Assembly: GCF_002272075.1 (NCBI RefSeq) | Contig: NZ_NPBJ01000043.1 | Location: 1-55,191, forward strand | Direction: 5' to 3' | Length of the DNA stretch: 55,191 nucleotides | Source of the DNA: Terribacillus saccharophilus | Lineage (GTDB): Bacteria; Bacillota; Bacilli; Bacillales; Amphibacillaceae | Part shown: piece after piece, positions 38,069 through 49,765 of the stretch | How positions within the stretch are numbered: position 1 is the stretch's first letter | Layout of the letters: the number at the start of each line of letters is the position of its first letter | Made by a program: the position numbers and the translations under genes | Notes under the pieces: model-generated | Told to the model about the DNA's origin: nothing | Database searches by the model: none | Seen by the model: only the letters and a program-made list of their open reading frames with translations

Positions 38069-38881
38069 TTAGTTAAAGTAATTACCTTTTTGTACTTCGA
38101 CCCGCTGATTACGTACATCAACGTTTTGGATCTTAATTAATGACGTGTAATCTTCTACTACACGTTCTTCTTCTTCGTCCTCTGCTTCAGCCAATACGCC
38201 TATAGCAGTAACATTTGCATTGAATTCCTGCAAAAGACTCTTCATTCCGTTTATGGTTCCGCCTGCTTTCATGAAGTCATCCACAATACAGACATTAGCT
38301 TGATCCGGGATACTGCGCTTAGACAAAACCATCGTCTGAATCTTCCTGGATGAACCAGAAACGTAATTCACACTCACTGTCGAACCCTCTGTCACCTTCG
38401 GGTCTCGTCTAACAATGACAACAGGGACATTCAAATATGCAGCAGCTGCATAAGCAATCGGAATACCCTTTGTAGCGACAGTAACCACTACATCAATTTC
38501 GCGGTCATGGAATGCCGTTGCAAAAAGACGACCGATCTTATTAACTGTTGCTGGTTCTCCGAGTATATCGCTCATGAATAGATATCCCCCAGGAAGAAGC
38601 CTGTCCGAATCTGCCAGCTTTCTGCATAGCTCATCAATGAAAGCAGCACTGTTCTCCTTGGAGTATACCGGGATGTAGCGAACACCACCAGCAGCGCCGG
38701 ATACAGATTGTAAGTACCCAATACCTTCATGTTGGAACATATCATTTATAATCGACAAATCCTCGCTGACGGAGGATTTGGCAGCAGCGTACGTCGTCGA
38801 GAAATATGGCAAAGACACCAATTGTTGCGGATGATTCATTAAATAATTCGTCATCGCAACCAAACGTTCACTTCTTTTCAT
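38069..38881 (-). CDS. purR: purine operon repressor PurR
   Basis: Bacillus-type repressor of purine synthesis, released from DNA by PRPP. The 270-residue protein has a winged-helix N-terminus (MKRSERLVAMTNYLMNHPQQLVSLPYFSTTYAAAKSSVSEDLSII) and a phosphoribosyltransferase-like C-terminal domain with the PRPP motif CIVDDFMKAGGTINGM. Length is normal. An inverted repeat directly upstream may be its own operator. It lies between ispE and spoVG, the conserved position. Confidence 0.97.
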   Translation of the reverse strand: MKRSERLVAMTNYLMNHPQQLVSLPYFSTTYAAAKSSVSEDLSIINDMFQHEGIGYLQSVSGAAGGVRYIPVYSKENSAAFIDELCRKLADSDRLLPGGYLFMSDILGEPATVNKIGRLFATAFHDREIDVVVTVATKGIPIAYAAAAYLNVPVVIVRRDPKVTEGSTVSVNYVSGSSRKIQTMVLSKRSIPDQANVCIVDDFMKAGGTINGMKSLLQEFNANVTAIGVLAEAEDEEEERVVEDYTSLIKIQNVDVRNQRVEVQKGNYFN

Positions 38882-38896
38882 CTCTACACCTCAAAA

Positions 38897-38923
38897 CCGA
38901 ATGTTATTGTTAGATAATAACAT
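38897..38923 (-). promoter_or_regulatory. inverted repeat upstream of purR, possible PurBox or RNA hairpin
   Basis: GAATGTTATT and AATAACATTC form a perfect 10-bp inverted repeat around a 7-base spacer, 15 bases before the purR ATG. Flanking bases make a CCGAAT that resembles half of a PurR box (consensus near AWWWCCGAACWWT), with two mismatches. It may also form a hairpin near the ribosome binding site. Confidence 0.5.
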
Positions 38924-38935
38924 TCTCGTACGGAT

Positions 38936-39805
38936 TTAATCAAGCTCCGTTCGCCCTCCGAGCATCCGTACAACATACACTTGTTCACAAAATCCTCTTA
39001 AGCTGTTGTAGATCCGATAAGCGCGGCTCTCCTGGGATACGAGAGAGAAGACAGTCGGTCCGCTTCCGCTCATCAGTACCGCATCAGCTCCTGCTTCAAC
39101 CATTTGCTGCTTAATTTGTTTTACTTCCGGACAAAGTTTAAGCGTAACTGGCTCGAGTACATTACCGACCTTGTCACAGATCGATTGAAAATCTCCTTGC
39201 TCAATAGCATCGACCATACCCTCTGTATCAGGATGCTGAATATGATCGATTTTTAACTGCTGATAGATCGTCTGGGTGGATACACCAATTCCCGGATTAG
39301 CAAGTACAACCCAGCAAGCTGGCGGAGCTGGAAGTTCCTTAATCTTTTCTCCACGTCCAGTTGATAATGCTGTAGAACCGTATACACAGAAGGATACATC
39401 CGAACCAATTTTCGCACCGAGCTCAGCCAGCGTATCCAACGATAGCTGCAGATTCCATAGTGTATTCAGACCGCGCAGTACTGCCGCTGCATCACTGCTT
39501 CCTCCAGCAAGCCCAGCTGCGACCGGTATCTGTTTGTCTATGTATATCTTGACACCTTTATTGATATTATATGTATCCTTGATCAATTGCGCCGCACGGT
39601 AGGCAAGATTACGCTCATCGTTCGGAACAAAACGATTGTCCGATTCGATTTCGATCTTGTTCTCCTGTAACACGATTAACTCTATCCGGTCTGCCAGGTC
39701 GATCGTTGTCATAACCATCTCTACCTCATGATAGCCATCCGGGCGTTTATACAGTACGTCCAACGAAAGATTGATCTTAGCTGGCGCCTTTTCGAGCAAA
39801 TACAT
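38936..39805 (-). CDS. ispE: 4-diphosphocytidyl-2-C-methyl-D-erythritol kinase
   Basis: GHMP-type kinase of the MEP (non-mevalonate) isoprenoid pathway. The 289-residue protein has [26 protein letters not shown], the ATP loop [21 protein letters not shown] and the C-terminal [13 protein letters not shown]. Named ipk in older B. subtilis notation; the order sspF-ispE-purR is conserved. The ATG is preceded by a weak AGGTGAC. Confidence 0.96.
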   Translation of the reverse strand: MYLLEKAPAKINLSLDVLYKRPDGYHEVEMVMTTIDLADRIELIVLQENKIEIESDNRFVPNDERNLAYRAAQLIKDTYNINKGVKIYIDKQIPVAAGLAGGSSDAAAVLRGLNTLWNLQLSLDTLAELGAKIGSDVSFCVYGSTALSTGRGEKIKELPAPPACWVVLANPGIGVSTQTIYQQLKIDHIQHPDTEGMVDAIEQGDFQSICDKVGNVLEPVTLKLCPEVKQIKQQMVEAGADAVLMSGSGPTVFSLVSQESRAYRIYNSLRGFCEQVYVVRMLGGRTELD

Positions 39806-39875
39806 GTCATGTCACCTACTTTAGTTGAATTTCTCCAAAATTGTATCATAAAAAGGAAGTACAGGCTATTCTGCC

Positions 39876-39918
39876 TAAAAAGAAGAAGCCCTCCTCTTCA
39901 TAAAAAAAGAAGGGCTTC
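39876..39918 (-). terminator. sspF terminator
   Basis: Stem GAAGCCCT/AGGGCTTC around an 18-base loop, followed on the minus strand by TTCTTTTTAGG. It starts 4 bases after the sspF stop. Confidence 0.7.
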
Positions 39919-39921
39919 ACT

Positions 39922-40098
39922 TTATTGCTTATCGCGCATCGACTGTTCGGCCATGGCAATGGCATACTTGACCATGTTCCCGGCGTCGCGGGAACGAATG
40001 CCGCCCCAGCCTTCCTTTTGTACGGTGTCGTAAAATCCAAGTTCCTTTGCAATTTCCTCTTTTAGTGCATCAGACATGATTCCTCTTCTTCTGCCCAA
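39922..40098 (-). CDS. sspF: small acid-soluble spore protein, SspF type
   Basis: DNA-binding alpha/beta-type small spore protein, 58 residues: [21 protein letters not shown], then [21 protein letters not shown] and [16 protein letters not shown]. The internal [10 protein letters not shown] motif is diagnostic. It starts with TTG, in frame 7 codons before an ATG (MSDALKEE); the MGRRRG leader matches the SspF homolog and GGGAG lies 9 bases upstream. It is easily missed because an unrelated frame overlaps it. A SigG-like promoter is upstream. Confidence 0.93.
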   Translation of the reverse strand: MGRRRGIMSDALKEEIAKELGFYDTVQKEGWGGIRSRDAGNMVKYAIAMAEQSMRDKQ

Positions 40099-40135
40099 AG
40101 AAAACAGCTCCCTTCAGAGATTATCACGACATCCT

Positions 40136-40165
40136 TATTTTCTGCCCAAGACCGTACGCTATGCC
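40136..40165 (-). promoter_or_regulatory. probable SigG promoter of sspF
   Basis: GGCATA, 17-base spacer, GAAAATA: five of six and five of seven matches to the SigG elements. Spacing is right and the target is a classical forespore gene. Confidence 0.5.
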
Positions 40166-40192
40166 TGTCAGATGTTTGCAAATAAGACAAAA

Positions 40193-40218
40193 TAAAAAGC
40201 AGGGGACTAAGCCCCTGC
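40193..40218 (-). terminator. veg terminator
   Basis: Stem GCAGGGG/CCCCTGC with a 5-6 base loop, followed by TTTTTATTTTG on the minus strand. Confidence 0.85.
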
Positions 40219-40231
40219 TTTCGTTTATGCG

Positions 40232-40492
40232 TTATTTCGCAATTTCGTTTAAATCATCCGTATCAAAATCTAATTCGACTGTTTCGGTTAAGACATCTGC
40301 ATAGCTATAGGAGACACGCTCAAACGCATTTTCATCTTGATCAAGTTCTACGATGAATACAGCTGGATACGTTTCCGCAAGTACTCCGCAACGTTCGATG
40401 GTTTTCTTTCTCCCACCATTAGCTTTCAATTTTAAACGTTTACCAATTTGTCCTTCGAGACCCTGCTTAATTTCCACTAATGTTTTAGCCAC
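40232..40492 (-). CDS. veg: Veg protein
   Basis: Conserved 86-residue protein (DUF1021) that stimulates biofilm genes through SinR-related control in B. subtilis. Sequence: [66 protein letters not shown]. It starts with GTG after GAGGTGG; the longer frame upstream is spurious. Two strong tandem promoters precede it. Confidence 0.96.
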   Translation of the reverse strand: MAKTLVEIKQGLEGQIGKRLKLKANGGRKKTIERCGVLAETYPAVFIVELDQDENAFERVSYSYADVLTETVELDFDTDDLNEIAK

Positions 40493-40514
40493 TGCACTCC
40501 ACCTCACTGATCTA

Positions 40515-40543
40515 ATCATAGCATATTTTAGGTATAGAGTCAA
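40515..40543 (-). promoter_or_regulatory. veg promoter, proximal
   Basis: TTGACT, 17-base spacer, TATGAT on the minus strand. Confidence 0.75.
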
Positions 40544-40555
40544 ATAAAACTTTTT

Positions 40556-40585
40556 ATTATAACAGCATACCAATTTTGATGTCAA
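40556..40585 (-). promoter_or_regulatory. veg promoter, distal
   Basis: TTGACA, 18-base spacer, TATAAT on the minus strand: both hexamers perfect. Tandem strong promoters before veg are also known in B. subtilis. Confidence 0.8.
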
Positions 40586-40675
40586 TGAAAAGATTAAATG
40601 TTTCTTATTTCACTTTATTCTTTCAAATCCATACAAAATTATGCATCAGTGGTAAATTTACGATAAGGCAAGGGT

Positions 40676-41554
40676 CTAGGCGTCTTCTTTCTCCTCGTCT
40701 GGATCCACGAAAGGCAACCCTGTCCGAAGCAGGCCGCGAGTTTCAATTCCACCAAGGCCGCGTTCTCCTGTCAGTGTATTTCGGAGTGCATCCCATACGC
40801 CCACTTTTTCCATAAACGGCGTGAATGCGATTTTGGCAACAATATAAACCGGGTCCAAGGCATGGATATTAATCCTGCTTGGAGAGCTTGCAAAATTCGC
40901 CCCTGCACGTATCAAAGATTCAAAATGAGATTGGCAAGCGCCAGCAAAGATGATTAATTGATCTAGATGCGGATACAAGCGACGCGCCTCCCTTACCGTT
41001 TCGACGAAATACTGGGAATTTCGATAGGCACGGATATCCTGCTTATCTCCTTTGTTTTTCTGAAAGGCATCATGTCCTGTAATGACAATAATATCTGGCT
41101 GAATCTTTTCCAATAGGGAAGCAATTTGAAGTGGCATTTCTTTTTCATTCAGGTGGACACCATGTACTTGGATGCCGAAGCGCTGATAAAAATCGATGCA
41201 CTTTTTTAAATATGTCTTATCTCCATCTATGTGGAGTACCTTTGCAGGAATCTGGAAGTAATTTGGGCTATGCTGATAACCAGAGGTTGATTCATAATCC
41301 CGCTTATCCTTCATCAGCAGGTAATCCTGGCGAAAGAGGCGGTAGGAGTAATCTTCTTTATCCTGCCATGTTTTCTTGCGTTTCGTTATTTCACGTGTTC
41401 CAGTCTTTACAAGGTCATCCTTGGGGGCGTCTGCGATGAGTCGCATATCTTCTCCATGCAAGATGACCTTATTGGCTGTAAAGCTGGATACACGGAACAT
41501 TAAATCGTGCTGATATGATATTCTAGTGACGATATCACCAATCGCCAAATCCAT
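40676..41554 (-). CDS. yabG: sporulation-specific protease YabG
   Basis: Spore-coat protease that processes coat and cortex proteins late in sporulation. The 292-residue protein begins MDLAIGDIVTRISYQHDLMFRV, and has the conserved ITGHDAF, FAGACQSHFESLIRAGANFASSPSRINIHALDP block around the catalytic cysteine and histidine. I start 7 codons into the frame, at the ATG after GTGAGGTGAAC. A SigK-type promoter lies upstream. In B. subtilis yabG sits between veg and ksgA, as here. Confidence 0.95.
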   Translation of the reverse strand: MDLAIGDIVTRISYQHDLMFRVSSFTANKVILHGEDMRLIADAPKDDLVKTGTREITKRKKTWQDKEDYSYRLFRQDYLLMKDKRDYESTSGYQHSPNYFQIPAKVLHIDGDKTYLKKCIDFYQRFGIQVHGVHLNEKEMPLQIASLLEKIQPDIIVITGHDAFQKNKGDKQDIRAYRNSQYFVETVREARRLYPHLDQLIIFAGACQSHFESLIRAGANFASSPSRINIHALDPVYIVAKIAFTPFMEKVGVWDALRNTLTGERGLGGIETRGLLRTGLPFVDPDEEKEDA

Positions 41555-41588
41555 TCCGTTCACCTCACCCACCAAAGCTTTCTCCTAC

Positions 41589-41614
41589 AGCGTATGATGG
41601 ATGGGCAAAAATGT
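41589..41614 (-). promoter_or_regulatory. SigK promoter of yabG
   Basis: AC, 16-base spacer, CATACGCT on the minus strand, matching the mother-cell SigK consensus (AC and CATANNNT). It sits in the 60-base gap after ksgA. yabG is reported as a SigK target. Confidence 0.65.
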
Positions 41615-43043
<1,429 letters not shown>

Positions 43044-43053
43044 GTTATACCCT

Positions 43054-43824
43054 CTATGATTTGATTTGATATAGTCTTTCTGCATTTCGCATTGTCAGCT
43101 CTGCCAATTCCTCGTACCCAATGCCTCGCAGCTCAGCAATCTGTTCAGCTACAAGCTTCACATAAGCAGGTTCATTGCGTTTGCCACGGTTAGGATGCGG
43201 TGCCAGATACGGACAATCTGTTTCAATCAGCAGCCGATCTGCGGGTACCATTTTCGCTACTTCCTTCGGTGCCTTAGCATTTTTGAAAGTGACAGGCCCG
43301 CCTAGGGAAATATAGAAGTTCATGTCCAGAAACTCCTGCACAAGATCCGCTTCATCACTATAGCAATGCATGATGCCTCCGACTTCAGCTGCATTTTCTT
43401 CCTTCAAAATCGGAATGATGTCCTGTGTTGCTTCCCGATTATGAATGATAATCGGCAGCTTAACGCGTTTAGCCAGCTGAATCTGCTTTCGCAGCACATC
43501 CTTCTGAATATCCTTTGGTGACTTGTCCCAGTGATAATCCAGACCCATTTCGCCAATCGCCACAACTTTTGGATGTGACGAAAGCTCCTCAATCCGATCA
43601 AGATCAGCATCTGTCATATCAATCGCATCAACAGGATGCCAGCCGATTGCTGCATAGACGAAATCGTATTTCTCCGCAAGCTCGATCGCCGAGGTGATTC
43701 CTTCCTCATCACAGCCAATAACTACAAGACGGGATACGCCCGCATCCTTTGCCCGCTGCAGCATCTCTTCACGGTCTTCAGCAAACTGCTTATCATTAAT
43801 ATGAGCATGTGTATCAAATAACAT
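43054..43824 (-). CDS. TatD-family metal-dependent hydrolase (YabD)
   Basis: Metal-dependent DNase-like TIM barrel, 256 residues: MLFDTHAHINDKQFAEDREEML with the first HXH, GEMGLDYHWD, IHNREATQDII, MHCYSDEADL, ISLGGPVTFKNAK and RLLIETDCPYLAPHP. Activity in this family ranges over DNase and quality control of DNA; the substrate in Bacillus is unclear. Sits between metS and rnmV, the conserved order. Confidence 0.95.
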   Translation of the reverse strand: MLFDTHAHINDKQFAEDREEMLQRAKDAGVSRLVVIGCDEEGITSAIELAEKYDFVYAAIGWHPVDAIDMTDADLDRIEELSSHPKVVAIGEMGLDYHWDKSPKDIQKDVLRKQIQLAKRVKLPIIIHNREATQDIIPILKEENAAEVGGIMHCYSDEADLVQEFLDMNFYISLGGPVTFKNAKAPKEVAKMVPADRLLIETDCPYLAPHPNRGKRNEPAYVKLVAEQIAELRGIGYEELAELTMRNAERLYQIKS

Positions 43825-43848
43825 AGCATGATGTCCTTTCTATCTGTT

Positions 43849-43878
43849 AAAAAAGGAAAAACGCTTGCGTGCAAGCGT
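43849..43878 (-). terminator. metS terminator
   Basis: Stem ACGCTTGC/GCAAGCGT with a 2-base centre, flanked on the minus strand by a T-run (TTTTCCTTTTTT). Lies between metS and tatD. Confidence 0.8.
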
Positions 43879-43892
43879 CTCCCCCTTGTTTA

Positions 43893-46100
<2,208 letters not shown>

Positions 46101-46215
46101 CTATTTAATTTACTCTTTTTACATATACAACCATTATAATAGTATTAAATACCCAATAAATTCCCTTTCTTCTGTTTTTGCTACCAGCAACATGCTAAAC
46201 TTCAATATTTTTGAA

Positions 46216-46244
46216 TTGACACTTATGTAAATCACTGGTACGAT
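46216..46244 (+). promoter_or_regulatory. abrB promoter
   Basis: TTGACA, 17-base spacer, TACGAT, about 70 bases before the ATG, in an AT-rich region typical for AbrB binding and autorepression. Confidence 0.75.
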
Positions 46245-46259
46245 AATCAATAGTTAAAT

Positions 46260-46276
46260 TGTCGAATAATGACGAA
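46260..46276 (+). promoter_or_regulatory. Spo0A boxes downstream of the abrB promoter
   Basis: TGTCGAA (46260-46266) and TGACGAA (46270-46276), three bases apart, downstream of the -10. This tandem pair is the repressing Spo0A site known from B. subtilis abrB, with nearly identical sequence. Confidence 0.8.
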
Positions 46277-46312
46277 TAAACATATATAAACACCCGAGAG
46301 GAGAAACATTAT

Positions 46313-46591
46313 ATGAAATCAACAGGTATTGTACGTAAAGTCGACGAATTGGGAAGAGTTGTTATTCCAATCGAATTGCGCCGTACACTTGGAATCAATG
46401 AGAAAGATGCTTTGGAAATCTACGTAGATGATGACCGCATCATCCTTAAAAAATACAAACCGAACATGACTTGCCATATTACTGGTGAGATCTCCGATGA
46501 CAACTTGTCTTTGGCTAACGGTAAACTAGTTCTTAGCCGCGAAGGTGCAGAAGAGCTAATCAACGAAATCCAAACACGTTTGAACAAATAA
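46313..46591 (+). CDS. abrB: transition-state regulator AbrB
   Basis: Global repressor of post-exponential genes, shut down by Spo0A at the onset of sporulation. The 92-residue protein is nearly canonical: MKSTGIVRKVDELGRVVIPIELRRTLGINEKDALEIYVDDDRIILKKYKPNMTCHITGEI, with the swapped-hairpin N-terminal DNA-binding domain (1-50) and the C-terminal multimerisation domain. It is the only core gene of this stretch on the plus strand and faces metS. Start follows GAGAGGAGAAAC. Confidence 0.98.
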   Translation: MKSTGIVRKVDELGRVVIPIELRRTLGINEKDALEIYVDDDRIILKKYKPNMTCHITGEISDDNLSLANGKLVLSREGAEELINEIQTRLNK

Positions 46592-46593
46592 TA

Positions 46594-46622
46594 AAAAACC
46601 GCTCCGGTTGGAGCGGTTTTTC
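46594..46622. terminator. bidirectional terminator between abrB and rsmI
   Basis: Stem AAAAACCGCTCC/GGAGCGGTTTTT with a GGTT loop; T-runs on both sides. Confidence 0.9.
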
Positions 46623-46625
46623 TTT

Positions 46626-47501
46626 TTACTCAACATGATAAGCTTGATACACGTCTCGTTTAGGAAGCTGACGATCTACAGATACTTGCTTGATCGCTTG
46701 CTTTGAGGGCAATTCTTCATTTTCTATATACCAATCGACATGCTCTTGCACACTCATGTCCTGCCAAAAAGTCTGAACTTCTTCAAACTGCTCTGATTCT
46801 GAAGCTCCTTCTACTACAAGGCAGAACTCACCTCTCACTGTTTCAGAGGAAGCCCATTCCTTAGCTTCTTGTATAGTTCCTCGCAGAAACTCTTCATAGC
46901 GCTTTGTCAGCTCTCTGCCAAGCGCTATTCTTCTGTTCCCAAAAGCCTCGTCCAAGGCAGTGAGTGTTTCCTTCAAGCGGTGCGGACTTTCATAGAAAAT
47001 CAGAGTTGCCGCCACTTTTCGCAGTTTCTCTAACTCCCCTGTTAGTTCCTTCTTCTTCCGAGGCAGGAATCCATAAAACTGATAAGCATCTGTGGAAAGA
47101 CCTGACCCGACTAATGCGACAAGCGCCGCATTTGCACCAGGCAGTACGACGACCGGATAGTCAGCTGCTGCCGCTGCTTGAACCAATTCCTGACCCGGAT
47201 CGCTAATAGCCGGCATACCAGCATCACTAACCAAACCAACATCTTTCCCCTCTTCCAGCAAATCGAGAAGCATCTGCTCTCGCGCTTTCCTATTGTGCTC
47301 GTGGTAACTGATTAGCGGTGTCGGAATCTCAAAATGGTTGAACAGTTTCTTCGTATTCCGTGTATCCTCTGCTGCGACAGTATGTACTTGTTTTAAAGTT
47401 TCCAATGCTCTTAACGTAATATCCTGCAGATTGCCAATTGGCGTCGGAATAATGAACAGCGTGCCTGTCTGATGTTCTTCAAAGCTTTTCTGTGATTGCA
47501 T
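46626..47501 (-). CDS. rsmI: 16S rRNA (cytidine-2'-O)-methyltransferase
   Basis: SAM-dependent enzyme that methylates C1402 of 16S rRNA. The 291-residue protein has LFIIPTPIGNLQDITLRALETLKQVHTVAAEDTRNT, the VSDAGMPAISDPG motif, VVLPGANAAL and FLPRKKKE with IFYESPHRL. I start at MQSQKSF, behind AAGGAGGAA; the frame is open 55 codons further back, overlapping yazA. Corresponds to B. subtilis yabC. Confidence 0.96.
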   Translation of the reverse strand: MQSQKSFEEHQTGTLFIIPTPIGNLQDITLRALETLKQVHTVAAEDTRNTKKLFNHFEIPTPLISYHEHNRKAREQMLLDLLEEGKDVGLVSDAGMPAISDPGQELVQAAAAADYPVVVLPGANAALVALVGSGLSTDAYQFYGFLPRKKKELTGELEKLRKVAATLIFYESPHRLKETLTALDEAFGNRRIALGRELTKRYEEFLRGTIQEAKEWASSETVRGEFCLVVEGASESEQFEEVQTFWQDMSVQEHVDWYIENEELPSKQAIKQVSVDRQLPKRDVYQAYHVE

Positions 47502-47763
47502 ACGATTTTCCTCCTTCCTGGACAAGTGCCCATTTTCGATGCTTCGGAAGCTGTTTGATTCTGTATTCCTCCCGCAGAGCAGCTTGCCTTGAGTCAAAAA
47601 AACGGATATAAACAAGGATGAATGGACCCCTGCCTTTTGTATATTTTGCCCCTTTACCGGTGGCATGCTGCTTTAAACGTTTCGCGAGTGCATTTGTGTA
47701 TCCAGTATACAGACTTCCGTCCTTGCACTTCAGCATATAGACCATATGCTCACTTGCTGCCAT
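47479..47763 (-). CDS. yazA: GIY-YIG nuclease-superfamily protein YazA
   Basis: The 94-residue protein is a minimal GIY-YIG fold: [50 protein letters not shown], with the catalytic arginine region ([20 protein letters not shown]). Members act as structure-selective nucleases; the exact role of this family is unclear. It overlaps rsmI by 23 bases and trmN6 by 14. Confidence 0.93.
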   Translation of the reverse strand: MAASEHMVYMLKCKDGSLYTGYTNALAKRLKQHATGKGAKYTKGRGPFILVYIRFFDSRQAALREEYRIKQLPKHRKWALVQEGGKSYAITEKL

Positions 47764-48496
47764 ACAGGATTTCCTCTAATTCTTCTGTATATCCTCCAGC
47801 TTCCTTGTGAGAATATAGCGGCGGAAGAATCTTCAAACCAGGATTGCCATTGCGAATCCCCTCTATCAGGAGGATATTAGCCTCTTTCCCAGGCTTCGGA
47901 TAGACAAGCCGCATCCGTTTTGGTTCGATTTTCTGTGCCCGCATACTTGTGACAATATCGAGCAAGCGATCCGGACGATGAACAAGGCTAACCTTTCCAC
48001 CTGGTTTTACGAGTTTACGGCATGCTAGAATAACATCATCCAACGTACACATAATTTCATGACGCGCAATGGTCAAGTGCTCATTTAGATTCTGCTCGTT
48101 TTTGCTTGGAGTCTTGAAATAAGGAGGATTACATGTAATTGCATCAAATGGACCATTTCCTAAGACAGCTGGCATCTCTTTCAAATCACCATGTATCATC
48201 TCCACTTGATCGTCCAACCCATTCAGCGCAACATTCCGCACTGCCATATCATAAAGACGCTCCTGAATCTCGACACCTGTTACCTGCGCTTTTGTCCTTT
48301 TGCTGAGCAATAAAGGTATCACAGCATTACCGGAGCATAAATCCAATATTCTTCCTTTTGAAATTGGGATTGCTGCAAAATCAGCCAGGAGTACTGCATC
48401 CAATGAAAAGGCAAATACAGTCGGGCTCTGGATAATGCGCATGTTTTCATCAGCAAGCAAATAATCCAGCCGCTCATCCCCTTTTAATTCCACCAT
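47750..48496 (-). CDS. trmN6: SAM-dependent methyltransferase, TrmN6-like (YabB)
   Basis: Adenine-N6 methyltransferase of the tRNA1(Val) A37 type. The 248-residue protein has the SAM motif [29 protein letters not shown], and the N6-adenine catalytic motif CNPPYF. The assignment to tRNA rests on family likeness; substrate not proven. In B. subtilis this is yabB, in the same gene order. Confidence 0.9.
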   Translation of the reverse strand: MVELKGDERLDYLLADENMRIIQSPTVFAFSLDAVLLADFAAIPISKGRILDLCSGNAVIPLLLSKRTKAQVTGVEIQERLYDMAVRNVALNGLDDQVEMIHGDLKEMPAVLGNGPFDAITCNPPYFKTPSKNEQNLNEHLTIARHEIMCTLDDVILACRKLVKPGGKVSLVHRPDRLLDIVTSMRAQKIEPKRMRLVYPKPGKEANILLIEGIRNGNPGLKILPPLYSHKEAGGYTEELEEILYGSK

Positions 48497-48524
48497 ACAC
48501 TTAATTCCCTTCTTGTTTTTTTAC

Positions 48525-48560
48525 AAAAAAGGACCTTCCCTACTAATTGTAAGAAAGGCC
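48525..48560 (-). terminator. probable yabA terminator
   Basis: Bulged stem GG-CCTT against AAGG-CC with a ~14-base loop, followed by six Ts on the minus strand, close to the yabA stop. Confidence 0.5.
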
Positions 48561-48566
48561 GCCACA

Positions 48567-48917
48567 TCATTTATTCTTATTCAAGAACGTCAAACAGAAC
48601 AAGCAATCTTCATTACGTCTCGGACTGCCGAAATGCACATTACAGATATGGAAACCTTCTTCATATAAACGCGCCAGGTTATCATATCCTTCGCCAATCT
48701 GCGCATCCTTGGACGGTGAGCCAATGCTTCCGGCTTTCTGTTCCTGTTCAGCTTGGCCATCTAGACGATTGCGCAGGTGATGGTTTTCTACCGTCAGACG
48801 GTTATTCTCTTCCAATAGCTCCGCTACATGACCCTTTACATCGCCCAGCTGCTTGTACAGCTGTCCGATTTGCTCTTCCATCTGTGTGACATGCTCCAGT
48901 ATTTCCTTCTTGTTCAC
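48567..48917 (-). CDS. yabA: replication initiation control protein YabA
   Basis: Binds DnaA and DnaN and prevents over-initiation of replication. The 116-residue protein has an N-terminal coiled coil ([40 protein letters not shown]) that tetramerises, and a C-terminal zinc region ([19 protein letters not shown]). Starts with GTG, after GGTGGAG. Confidence 0.96.
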   Translation of the reverse strand: MNKKEILEHVTQMEEQIGQLYKQLGDVKGHVAELLEENNRLTVENHHLRNRLDGQAEQEQKAGSIGSPSKDAQIGEGYDNLARLYEEGFHICNVHFGSPRRNEDCLFCLTFLNKNK

Positions 48918-48932
48918 CGTCTCTCCACCCCA

Positions 48933-49757
48933 TTATTCCATGGCTTGCGTTGAGATAACTCCTTCTTCGATCAGTTCATCTAAGGTATACTCAATAACCC
49001 GTTCCTTTTCCGGCACTTCAATCTGAACCAACCGTTCCAAAATGTTCAAGCCGACTACCTTACCCGATCCGTAAGAAGTCCGAATCGCTTCACCCAAATC
49101 CGGAAGCTCACGTTTCGCCTCTTCATACTCATCATTTTCATACTTCAGACAGCACATCAGCCGTCCGCATAGACCGGAAATCTTCGCTGGATTCAACGAT
49201 AGATTCTGATCCTTCGCCATCTTGATTGATACCGGCTCAAAATCACCCAGGAAAGTGGAGCAGCAAAGCATTCTGCCACAAGGACCAATACCGCCTAGCA
49301 GCTTCGCTTCATCTCGCACCCCAATTTGTCTAAGTTCAATTCTAGTCTTGAAGACTGCAGCCAGATCCTTCACCAGGTTCCGGAAATCGACCCGGCCGTC
49401 TGCTGTGAAGTAAAAGATGACTTTATTTCGATCGAAGGTATATTCGACTTCGACCAGGTTCATGTCAAGCTTATGCTCTCGAATCTTCTTCTCACAAACC
49501 TTATGTGCCTGCGCAGCGTTCTCTGTATTTTCCGCCACGGTAAATTTATCTTTGTCTGTTGCGATACGAATTACCTTTTTCAGAGGAAGGACGACATCCT
49601 CTTCATCCACTTGCTTATCTGCAAGCACAACTCGTCCGAATTCTACGCCGCGAACAGTCTCTACAATAACATAATCGTCCAAAGCAACCGAAAGTTTGCC
49701 CGGATCGAAGTAATAAATTTTACCCGCCTTTTTAAAACGGACACCAATGACTTGCAT
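48933..49757 (-). CDS. ricT: RicT (YaaT), PSP1-domain RNA-maturation complex subunit
   Basis: Forms with RicA and RicF the Y-complex that supports RNase Y processing and sporulation. The 274-residue protein has the PSP1 domain (VEVEYTFDRNKVIFYFTADGRVDFRNLVKDLAAVF) and the cysteine clusters CGRMLCCSTFL and CGRLMCCLKYE, which bind iron-sulfur. It follows holB by 9 bases and sits in the conserved operon. Confidence 0.95.
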   Translation of the reverse strand: MQVIGVRFKKAGKIYYFDPGKLSVALDDYVIVETVRGVEFGRVVLADKQVDEEDVVLPLKKVIRIATDKDKFTVAENTENAAQAHKVCEKKIREHKLDMNLVEVEYTFDRNKVIFYFTADGRVDFRNLVKDLAAVFKTRIELRQIGVRDEAKLLGGIGPCGRMLCCSTFLGDFEPVSIKMAKDQNLSLNPAKISGLCGRLMCCLKYENDEYEEAKRELPDLGEAIRTSYGSGKVVGLNILERLVQIEVPEKERVIEYTLDELIEEGVISTQAME

Positions 49758-49765
49758 CTACCCAT

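Noticed and set aside
39846-40052. 68-codon minus-strand frame
   Set aside because: It is out of frame with the true sspF gene on the same strand and runs through the sspF terminator.
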